From contig OY969889.1 in assembly GCA_963704335.1 (NCBI GenBank), forward strand, positions 1,736,001-1,800,000: a stretch of DNA of 64,000 nt, in the 5' to 3' direction. A model generated the notes under the pieces. That model had not been told where the DNA came from. It saw nothing but the letters and a program-made list of their open reading frames with translations, and ran no database searches. The position numbers and the translations under genes are program-made. This stretch comes from PALSA-612 sp963704335. Lineage in GTDB: Bacteria; Actinomycetota; Thermoleophilia; Gaiellales; Gaiellaceae. The first letter of the stretch is position 1; every line of letters begins with the position of its first letter. Of the stretch, positions 57,548 through 64,000 are shown in pieces.

Positions 57548-59509
57548 TCAGGACAACGGCCCGACGCCGGTGGAGCTCCGCGCGCGGCGCCCGAGAGAGA
57601 GGCGCTTCCGAACCGCGTCCGCAGCGTCACCGAGCGCCGGCAGGAGCCCACGAGGGAAGAAGAGCATGATGGCGATGAGGATGAGGCCGAACACGCCGAA
57701 CGAGAAGACGGTCGGGGCCGCGGCGGGAAGGTCCCAGCCAAATAGCTCGGAGCGGGCGCCGATCTCGCGCAGCTCCTGCTCGAGGTACAGGATCGCGACG
57801 GTGCCGGCGACGGCTCCGTAGATGTTCCCTAGTCCACCGACGGCGACCATGACGACGAACTGGATGCTGAGCACGATCGGAAATGCCCCAGGCGTGACGA
57901 TCAGGAACGAGAACGTGAACAGGCCGCCGCCGAGGCCGGCGAGCGCCGCTGCGAAGACGAACAGCCGTAACTTGTAGCTCGGAACGGGTATTCCCGAGGC
58001 GGCCGCAGACGTCTCGTCGGTCGCGATCGCTTGCAGTGCCCTACCCACGCGTGAGTGGACGAGGTTCGTCGCGAGCAGCAACGCGACGGTGACGACACCC
58101 CAGACGACAGCTGCGTGCAGGGGCCCTCGTAGATCCTGCCCGAAGACGCTGAGCGGCTTCGTGACCGAGATGCCGTACTCGCCGCCCGTGAAGCGGTCCC
58201 AGGCGGAGGGGAGGGCGAAGGCGATGAGGGCGAGCGCGAGCGTTGCGAAGGCGAGGTAATGGCCGTGGAGGCGCAACAGCGGGACCCCGATGACGGCAGC
58301 GATCACAGCAGTGACGACGGGGGAAGCGAGGACGGCGACGAGGGGCGAGATTCCCGCCTCGGGGTCGATGAAGCGTGTCGCCGGGTCGAGCCCAACGGTG
58401 AGGATCGCCGACGTGTAGGCGCCGATGAGGAAGAACGCGCCCTGGCCCAGCGAGATCTGACCCGCGTATCCCATCAACAGCGTGAGGCCGATGGTGACGA
58501 GCGCGTATAGACCCATTCGGTCGTAGAGCGATACGTCGAACGACGAAAGCTGGTACGGAAGCCAGCAGGCGAACGCGCCCCCCGCGAGTATCAGCACGAT
58601 GCGGACCGGTGCAGGCCACGGCACCCGCGCACGTTGGATTGCCGTATGTGCCTCGTGGGATGCGCTCGCGATCTCCGCTCGCGAGCGCCAGCCGATCAGG
58701 ACGAGCATGACGATGAGCGCGATGATCAGGCTGTACTGGGGGTCGATGTAGCCGACCACGAGCTGCTCGAGGATTCCGAGCGCATACCCGCCGATCAACG
58801 CGAGGCGGATGGAACCGAGCCCGCCGAATACTGCCGCCGCGAAACCGTTGACGGTGATCGCGACGTCCGAGCTGAACGTCATCGGGCTGCTCGGGGCAAG
58901 CAGCGAGCCGCCGAGCGCGCACAGAGTTCCCGCGCCGACGAACGCGACGACGGCGAGCGAGCGGATGTTCAAGCCGACGAGCTCGGCGGCGGGACGGGAG
59001 TCCGCGCAGGCCACCAGCGCCTGGCCGACGATCGTCCGTCGCAGAAAGAGGGTCAGCGCGATCGCCGCGAGCAGTGCCACGCCCGCGATCAGCACATACT
59101 GCGGTTGGATGAGGACTCCGCCGACGTTCCAGGCGCGATCGGAGATGCCGGGATAGCTGCGCGGGATGTCGCCGAACTTGAGCAGCAGCAGGGCTTGCGC
59201 GAGGAACGCGGCGCCGAGCGTGATGATGGTGCTGGCAAGGCTTGTCGTCCGGCGGCGAAAGCCCACGGCAACGACGGCGAGAATCGATGCGGCGAACGCC
59301 GCAATGAGGATCGAAACGAGCGCCGCGAGCGCGAGCGGCATGTCGTCGGAGAGCTGGAACGTGAAAAGCCCGCCAATCACCGCGAACACGCCCTGCGCGA
59401 AGTTGACGATGCCCGTCGTGCGATATACGAGCACGAGGCTCATGCCGACGAGCGCGAACGCAGATCCCGTTGAGAGACCGATGACGACGAGCTGTAGGAA
59501 CGTCGTCAT
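57548..59509 (-). CDS. Fused LivH-LivM branched-chain-type ABC permease (Liv system 2)
   Basis: A 653-residue double permease. Residues 1-290 are LivH-like (GSAFALVGMSLVLVYRTTGIVNFAQG), a hydrophilic joint (WRSRAEIASASHEAHTAIQ) follows, and residues about 320-640 are LivM-like (GLYALVTIGLTLLMGYAGQISLGQGAF, then GRALQAIATDETSAAASG coupling loop). About 16-18 helices are expected. The ATG at 59509 overlaps the LivF-type stop. Fusion makes one polypeptide do the work of the separate pair seen at 32.8-34.9 kb. Confidence 0.9.
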   Translation of the reverse strand: MTTFLQLVVIGLSTGSAFALVGMSLVLVYRTTGIVNFAQGVFAVIGGLFTFQLSDDMPLALAALVSILIAAFAASILAVVAVGFRRRTTSLASTIITLGAAFLAQALLLLKFGDIPRSYPGISDRAWNVGGVLIQPQYVLIAGVALLAAIALTLFLRRTIVGQALVACADSRPAAELVGLNIRSLAVVAFVGAGTLCALGGSLLAPSSPMTFSSDVAITVNGFAAAVFGGLGSIRLALIGGYALGILEQLVVGYIDPQYSLIIALIVMLVLIGWRSRAEIASASHEAHTAIQRARVPWPAPVRIVLILAGGAFACWLPYQLSSFDVSLYDRMGLYALVTIGLTLLMGYAGQISLGQGAFFLIGAYTSAILTVGLDPATRFIDPEAGISPLVAVLASPVVTAVIAAVIGVPLLRLHGHYLAFATLALALIAFALPSAWDRFTGGEYGISVTKPLSVFGQDLRGPLHAAVVWGVVTVALLLATNLVHSRVGRALQAIATDETSAAASGIPVPSYKLRLFVFAAALAGLGGGLFTFSFLIVTPGAFPIVLSIQFVVMVAVGGLGNIYGAVAGTVAILYLEQELREIGARSELFGWDLPAAAPTVFSFGVFGLILIAIMLFFPRGLLPALGDAADAVRKRLSLGRRARSSTGVGPLS

Positions 59510-60273
59510 CCAGGACCGGCCCCGAGGTATGCGCTGTGGACCTCCGGGCGGTCGCGTATCTCGCAACTCTCGCCTGTGAGGACGACACGTCCTGTCTCGA
59601 GCACATACGCGCGGTCGCAGAGGTCGAATGCCAGAAGCGCGTTCTGCTCGACGAGCAATATGGCGACGTTGTCCTCCTCGTTCAGCCTGTGCAGGAAACC
59701 GACGAGCTGCTCGACGACGAGCGGGGCGAGGCCGAGCGAGAGCTCGTCGATTGCGAGCGCGCGTGGCTCGGCCATGAGTGCGCGTCCGATTGCAACCATC
59801 TGCTGCTCGCCTCCGGACGTGCGACCTGCGGGGCGGTCGCGCAGCTCGTACAGCTTCGGCAGCAGGGAGTAGATCCGCTCGAGGCGCTCGCGCGCCTCGC
59901 CGCGCCTACGCCGGTAGCGAAGCGTCGACGTGACGATCTCGGTCCTGAAGGAGCGGCCGAACGCGCCCAGCATGAGGTTCGCCTCGACCGCCAGGCTGGG
60001 AAAGACCTGACGCCCTTCCGGCACTTGCGTCAGCCCGCGCCGCACGACCTGGTTCGGCGTTCTGCCCGTCACGTCGTCGCCGCCGACGTGAACGGTGCCT
60101 CCGGCAGGCCGGACGACGCCGCACACGGCGTTCAGCAACGAGCTCTTCCCGGCGCCGTTCGCGCCCACGAGCGCCACCCGCTCGCCGACGCCAACCGTCA
60201 GCGACACGCCGTCGAGGGCGACCGCCGGCCCATACCGCACGACGAGCTCTCGTACGTCGACGAGAGCACTCAT
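59506..60273 (-). CDS. livF: Branched-chain-type ABC ATPase, LivF family (Liv system 2)
   Basis: A 255-residue ATPase: Walker A GANGAGKSS, LTQVPEGRQVFPSLAVEANL, signature TSGGEQQM, Walker B ALAIDELSLGLAP and LLVEQNALLAF. It contains an insertion (GRSFRTEIVTSTLRYRRRRG) after the Q-loop region that is larger than usual. ATG overlaps the LivG-type stop and its own stop overlaps the fused permease, so the order on the minus strand is LivG, LivF, LivHM. Confidence 0.9.
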   Translation of the reverse strand: MSALVDVRELVVRYGPAVALDGVSLTVGVGERVALVGANGAGKSSLLNAVCGVVRPAGGTVHVGGDDVTGRTPNQVVRRGLTQVPEGRQVFPSLAVEANLMLGAFGRSFRTEIVTSTLRYRRRRGEARERLERIYSLLPKLYELRDRPAGRTSGGEQQMVAIGRALMAEPRALAIDELSLGLAPLVVEQLVGFLHRLNEEDNVAILLVEQNALLAFDLCDRAYVLETGRVVLTGESCEIRDRPEVHSAYLGAGPG

Positions 60274-61076
60274 AGCGAGGTGGAGCCGAGGTAGGCAGCG
60301 ATCACGCCGGGGTCTGTCCTCACCTCGGGCGGCGTACCATCTGCGATCACGCGTCCGCGGTCGAGGACGATCACGCGCTCCGCGATCGCGCCCACGAACT
60401 GCATGTCGTGCTCGACGAGCACCATCGTCAGCCCTTGCTTCGAGAGCATTCGGAGCGCCTCGACCAGTCGCGCCTTCTCGCCGGCGCGCAGGCCCGCGGC
60501 GGGCTCGTCGAGTAGGAGAAGGTCGGGCCTCTGTGCGAGGGCCCGCGCGAGGGAAAGGAGCCGCAACTGCCCGAGCGGGAGCACGGCCGCGGGTGCCGAC
60601 GCGCGGTCATCGAGCCCGACGATCTCGAGCGCCTCTCGCGCATCCCGCCGGACGCGGTCCTCCTCGCGCCACTGCCAGGGCGGGCGCAGCATGCTGGCGA
60701 GGAAACCCGCATGCGAGCGGACATGTGCCCCGACGGCAGCGTTGTCGAGCACGTCGAGCTGCGCGAGTGGGCGCGTTGTCTGGAAGACCGTGGCGAGGCC
60801 GTGGCGCGCGCGGCGATGCGCCGGCCAGCGCGTAACGTCGCGGCCGCCGATGCGCACGCAGCCCGCGTCCGCGAGGTGGAAGCCTGAGATACAGCCGAGT
60901 AGCGTCGACTTACCGGCGCCGTTCGGTCCGATCAGGCAGGTGAGAGAGCCGGCCGCGATGTCGAGCGACACGTCATCGACGGCCCTGACCGCACCGAAGG
61001 CTTTGGCGACGCCGACGACCTCGCAGGCCAGCTCGTCACCGGAGTCAGATGCGAGCGCGACAGAAGCCGGCACCAC
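60270..61076 (-). CDS. livG: Branched-chain-type ABC ATPase, LivG family (Liv system 2)
   Basis: A 268-residue ATPase: Walker A GPNGAGKST, VFQTTRPLAQLDVLDNAAVGAHVR (LivG Q-loop), signature-equivalent LPLGQLRLLSLAR, Walker B LLLLDEPAAGL and LVEHDMQFV. The degenerate signature parallels LivG of system 1. GTG 61076 is used; the first 17 residues are a soluble extension. It lies 34 bases after the MarR gene, so the regulator leads this transport operon. Confidence 0.9.
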   Translation of the reverse strand: MVPASVALASDSGDELACEVVGVAKAFGAVRAVDDVSLDIAAGSLTCLIGPNGAGKSTLLGCISGFHLADAGCVRIGGRDVTRWPAHRRARHGLATVFQTTRPLAQLDVLDNAAVGAHVRSHAGFLASMLRPPWQWREEDRVRRDAREALEIVGLDDRASAPAAVLPLGQLRLLSLARALAQRPDLLLLDEPAAGLRAGEKARLVEALRMLSKQGLTMVLVEHDMQFVGAIAERVIVLDRGRVIADGTPPEVRTDPGVIAAYLGSTSL

Positions 61077-61110
61077 GGGGAGTCAGGCCACCTGACACTC
61101 GTGATGACGG

Positions 61111-61593
61111 TTATGCATGCGGAAAACCTCCGCCGAGATTGCGCACGGCAGCCTTGACCATTCGCAGGAACGCCGCGCGGTCTTCAGCCGTGAACCCTGC
61201 GAGCAGCTCGCTCTCGAACTCGGCAACAGTCTCCTCGCAAGCAGCGAGGACACGCTCGCCCTCGCCAGTGAGCGCCGCCGGCAGCGTCCTTCGATTACTC
61301 GGGTGCGGGTCGCGCTTGATGAAGCCCTTGCTCTCGAGCGCGTGGATCACCTCGCTCATCGACTGCGGCGTCATGAACGCACGCCGAGCGAGCTGCGACG
61401 TCGACAGCGGAGCGCCATGGCGGTCGAGGATGCTTAGCGTCGTGAACTGGAGCGTCGTGAGGCCATAAGGAGCTACCCGTCCTGTGACGCCGGCGAACAC
61501 CCGCTGCTGCAGACGGGCGATCGCGTAGCAATAGCCAGGCTCCGGCCACTCGGCGGCCTTCTCGGCTGGAAGAGGCTCGGTCAAGGCGTCCAT
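61111..61593 (-). CDS. MarR-family transcriptional regulator
   Basis: A 160-residue winged-helix regulator. LTTLQFTTLSILDRHGAPLSTSQLARRAFMTPQSMSEVIHALE (recognition helix TPQSMSEVIHALE) and the wing KRDPHPSNRRTLPAALT are characteristic. MarR proteins often respond to phenolic or aromatic acid ligands. It stands between the binding-protein gene and the ATPase/permease genes on the minus strand and probably controls them. Neither a ribosome site nor a clean leaderless -10 is seen before the ATG. Confidence 0.9.
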   Translation of the reverse strand: MDALTEPLPAEKAAEWPEPGYCYAIARLQQRVFAGVTGRVAPYGLTTLQFTTLSILDRHGAPLSTSQLARRAFMTPQSMSEVIHALESKGFIKRDPHPSNRRTLPAALTGEGERVLAACEETVAEFESELLAGFTAEDRAAFLRMVKAAVRNLGGGFPHA

Positions 61594-61621
61594 CGTGTCA
61601 CCGGGTCGTGTCGCGCCAGAT

Positions 61622-61659
61622 GCGCCGCAGGGCGCCGGTCTTGCCGGGCCCTGCGGCGC
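61622..61659 (-). terminator. Strong hairpin between binding protein and MarR genes
   Basis: GCGCCGCAGGGC (61622-61633) pairs perfectly with GCCCTGCGGCGC (61648-61659), a 12-bp stem with a 14-base loop. Standing 11 bases after the binding-protein stop, it should end or attenuate that transcript and keep the binding protein in excess over the membrane parts. Confidence 0.65.
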
Positions 61660-61669
61660 GAGAGTTCCT

Positions 61670-62848
61670 CTACTTCTTCTTCTCGAAGGCAGCGCCGTGA
61701 AGCGGCCTCAGCTTGCAGCTCTGGATCTTCCCGGCCCACATGGAGCCCATCTGCAGACCCGTGTGGTTGATCTTCGACAGGAAGATCTTGCCGGCGGGCG
61801 TGACGAGCCCACGGAGCTTCGTTTCCAGGGCGTTGTTGATGCCGGCGCGGGTGCCGTTGCTCTTCTCGATCGCGGCCTTGTATGCCCAGAGCGCGCCGCT
61901 GGCGTCGCCGTCGAAGTTCGAGACGGGCCGCTTGATGATCTTCTCGAGTAGGGCGGCCTGGATGCGCACCGGGTCCTTCTTCGGCAGGGACTTCCAGACC
62001 GTAGCGAGGAACGAGTTAATGATCGCGCCGTTCACGTCACCACAGGTTCCTTCAAGGAACTGCGGGGAGGCGTTCGCGCCGGTCAGCACGAGTTGTTGCG
62101 GCAGCTGGAGTTGCTTGAACTGCTTCACGATCGTCGGGCCGGCGGGCGTCGCCGTCCAGAGCCAGAGCGCCTGGGCTCCGGAGCTCTTGATCTTGCTCAG
62201 CTCGGCCGAGAAGTCGGTTGCCGCCGGCGAGAAGATCGTCGTGTCGACGACCTCGAGGCCGTACGTCGCCGCGAGCTTCTTCACGACTTCGGGGCCTTCA
62301 CGCCCGAAGCCGCCGTTGTCGCCCATCAACCAGATCCTCTTGATACCGAGGGTCCGAAGGTAGCGCGCATTGCTGTACGCATACAGGCGGGTCGTGGCCG
62401 TGAGGATGTACGCAAACGGCTGTGGCGGGCTGACGAGCTGCGTCGGCGGCGAGAGGGCGATGAACGGGATCTTGCCCTGGCTCGCAAGGGCGCCGGTCGC
62501 GACCGCAGCCGCTGCGTTCCCAGACCCGAAGATCGCGACGTACTTCCGGTCGCCGATGAACTTCTGCACATTCTGGACTGCCTGTGACGGGTTCGACGCG
62601 TTGTCGAGAACGTCGACCACGACCCTTCGGCCCTCGATCCCGCCGCGGGCGTTCCAGTACTTGACAACTGCGTCGACGGTCTGGCGGTCGCTCTGGCCGA
62701 CGAGCTGCGTCGGGCCCGTCAGTGGCGCGTCCATGCCGAAGTAAATCGGTCCCCCCTGGTCCGTGCTCGTTGCGGACGTCGACGCGAAGACGAGGGAGAT
62801 CACCGCAGCAGCGGCTGCGACGACGCCACCGGTCTTGCTCCTCCTCAT
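61670..62848 (-). CDS. Branched-chain-type ABC transporter substrate-binding protein (Liv system 2)
   Basis: A 392-residue exported Peripla_BP_6 protein. The signal peptide covers residues 1-27. IYFGMDAPLTGPTQLVGQSDRQTVDAVVKYWNARGGIEGRR (abridged: YWNARGGIEGRR), FGSGNAAAAVATGAL and KRIWLMGDNGGFGREG are typical blocks. Only two Cys residues are seen. The C-terminal tail is Lys-rich (AFEKKK). ATG 62848 follows AAAGGAGCG. It is unlike the system 1 binding protein beyond the common fold, so the two importers should differ in ligand. Confidence 0.9.
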   Translation of the reverse strand: MRRSKTGGVVAAAAAVISLVFASTSATSTDQGGPIYFGMDAPLTGPTQLVGQSDRQTVDAVVKYWNARGGIEGRRVVVDVLDNASNPSQAVQNVQKFIGDRKYVAIFGSGNAAAAVATGALASQGKIPFIALSPPTQLVSPPQPFAYILTATTRLYAYSNARYLRTLGIKRIWLMGDNGGFGREGPEVVKKLAATYGLEVVDTTIFSPAATDFSAELSKIKSSGAQALWLWTATPAGPTIVKQFKQLQLPQQLVLTGANASPQFLEGTCGDVNGAIINSFLATVWKSLPKKDPVRIQAALLEKIIKRPVSNFDGDASGALWAYKAAIEKSNGTRAGINNALETKLRGLVTPAGKIFLSKINHTGLQMGSMWAGKIQSCKLRPLHGAAFEKKK

Positions 62849-62981
62849 GAAACGCTCCTTTCGGTATCGAACAGGCAGCCTGCCCTGCGCGCGAGTTTAA
62901 GGGAGCCTGCAACCGTTGTCCAGACCCCGCAAGGCGTACCTGGAAGCCCCCGTGAGGGCCCCCGTCGAGCTGCACGGCGCC

Positions 62982-64000
62982 CTATGCAGGCGGATCCGAG
63001 GGCGCGACGAGGATGGCCACCGTTCCGGCTGTCCCGTCGACGCGGATCGTCTGGCCCGTCTTGATCTGCGAGGTAGCGCGGCCGGTTCCCACCACGGCCG
63101 GCAGGCCGTACTCACGGCAGACGATCGCCGCGTGGGACATCACACCGCCGATGTCCGTGACCACCGCCTTGACGTTCGAGAAGATCGGCGCCCACGCCGG
63201 CGACGTGATCGGGCAGACGAGAATGTCGCCGTCGCGCACGTCTCTGATCTGTCGCACGTCGATCACGACGCGCGCGACGCCCTCGACTGCGCCCGGCGAG
63301 GCCGGCGCGCCCGTCAGCTCGAGACCGCCCTCCTCCTGCTTTGCCCACGCACGCACACGTTCGGTGGTGATGCCCCACAGCATGTTCAGCACCGGGTCGT
63401 TCACGGCCTCGGGCATGGCGCCCACAGCAGGCGGCGGCGTCCAGCCCTCGAGTCGCTCGAGGATCTCCTTGCGGCGCGAGACGATCGGTGGCCAGTGCTT
63501 CGGGCCCAGCGGCTCGCCGCCCGTGGCCCACATCAGGACGAGCTCGTCGAGGGCCGTTTGCACCTCGTTCCGGGAGAGCTGGAAGACGTCTTCGGCATCC
63601 TCGAGGTAGCCGTGCTTCGCGAGTAGCGCGCCGAACTCGCGCACCTTGTTCCACCAGCGCGTGAGGAACCAGTAGTCGCAGAGGAACTTGTGTTCCTCGA
63701 CATACGGGAAGACCATGCGTGAGAGCCCGAGCAGCTCATCGAAGCCCTTGCGTGCCTCCTCGTCGAGAAGGGAGCCGTACTCCTCCGCCAACCGGTCTCG
63801 CTCGCGGGCCAGCTCTTCGGTCGGCCGCTCGATCTCCTCCCCTCGCTTCAGCGCGCCGACGTAGGCGACGAGCGACGCGTACGGGATGCTCGGATCGTCG
63901 AGCCAGCTGCCGTAGTAGTGGTAGAGCCCGTCGCCCGTCGCCATGTTGAACCACGGGTCTTTCACCTGCTCGAGCTCCTCCAGCCAAGCCCTCCCGGCTT
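62982..64000 (-). CDS. PEP-utilising-enzyme mobile (phosphohistidine) domain protein, 5' end outside window
   Basis: The C-terminal 339 residues of a larger protein; the frame is open to the window edge. The last 100 residues are the PEP-mobile domain, with the phosphohistidine motif TDIGGVMSHAAIVCREYG and PAVVGTG. The preceding part is helical (WFLTRWWNKVREFGALL) and resembles the central region of phenylphosphate-synthase- or PEP-synthase-like proteins. If a PEP-synthase-type ATP-grasp domain exists it lies on another part or gene. GTG and Met codons inside (63965) are unlikely to be the true start. Confidence 0.8.
   Translation of the reverse strand, partial: AGRAWLEELEQVKDPWFNMATGDGLYHYYGSWLDDPSIPYASLVAYVGALKRGEEIERPTEELARERDRLAEEYGSLLDEEARKGFDELLGLSRMVFPYVEEHKFLCDYWFLTRWWNKVREFGALLAKHGYLEDAEDVFQLSRNEVQTALDELVLMWATGGEPLGPKHWPPIVSRRKEILERLEGWTPPPAVGAMPEAVNDPVLNMLWGITTERVRAWAKQEEGGLELTGAPASPGAVEGVARVVIDVRQIRDVRDGDILVCPITSPAWAPIFSNVKAVVTDIGGVMSHAAIVCREYGLPAVVGTGRATSQIKTGQTIRVDGTAGTVAILVAPSDPPA

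Overview
The window is GC-rich, densely coded DNA from a single actinobacterial chromosome. It most resembles an uncultured Thermoleophilia (Gaiellales/Solirubrobacterales-like) lineage. The support is family-level: an F420-type luciferase-like oxidoreductase, MarR/PadR regulators, two branched-chain-type ABC importers, many GTG/TTG starts, 4-bp stop/start overlaps, and a plastocyanin-like domain of a kind common in that class. No 16S or other taxonomic marker is present, so the placement is inference.

Layout. 0-2.3 kb: a gene tail, a four-helix membrane protein, an Asp-rich secreted repeat protein and a one-helix small protein. 2.4-9.7 kb: an SsuC/TauC-type ABC importer (two permeases, an ATPase, two paralogous binding proteins), then a metallo-hydrolase, an F420-type oxidoreductase and an O-methyltransferase. 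9.7-12.6 kb (minus): three tandem AlkZ-like winged-helix (HTH_42) proteins, one with an internal deletion. 12.6-20.7 kb: small enzymes, tRNA-Ala(CGC), a chromate-transporter homologue, a two-component system, a D-Ala-D-Ala carboxypeptidase-like protein, a ClpX-type zinc-finger/HTH protein, an MFS remnant, a cupin, a DGPF protein and an alpha/beta hydrolase. 20.7-26.4 kb: PadR with a membrane partner, a serine beta-lactamase-like hydrolase, beta-carbonic anhydrase, a phosphotriesterase-like protein, a YjbR protein and a solitary OLD-type ATPase/Toprim protein.

26.4-64 kb is a catabolic region: amidohydrolase and amidase; a MetE-like enzyme with a benzoylformate-decarboxylase-like ThDP enzyme; a complete Liv-type importer followed by two zinc alcohol dehydrogenases and a GMC oxidoreductase; SDR, VOC, a vanillyl-alcohol-oxidase-like flavoenzyme, acetoacetyl-CoA synthetase and a phenol-hydroxylase-like flavoprotein; a second GMC enzyme; then an operon of a TIM-barrel isomerase, two tandem E1 alpha/beta pairs and a CoxL/S/M-type molybdenum hydroxylase. 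It ends with a second Liv-type importer (fused permease, MarR nearby) and a PEP-mobile-domain protein cut by the window edge. Together these suggest uptake and oxidation of small aromatic or hydroxy/keto acids; the substrates cannot be read from sequence.

The main novelty candidates are the binding proteins fused to cupredoxin-like domains that have lost their copper ligands, the tandem AlkZ-like glycosylase cluster, tandem E1 pairs without E2/E3 beside a molybdenum hydroxylase, a 24-residue ORF with a strong ribosome site, apparent frameshifts in two otherwise intact enzymes, a palindromic repeat pair next to tRNA-Ala, and a recurrent leaderless promoter pattern (-10 hexamer, 6-7 nt, start codon), including two back-to-back pairs with overlapping -10 boxes.
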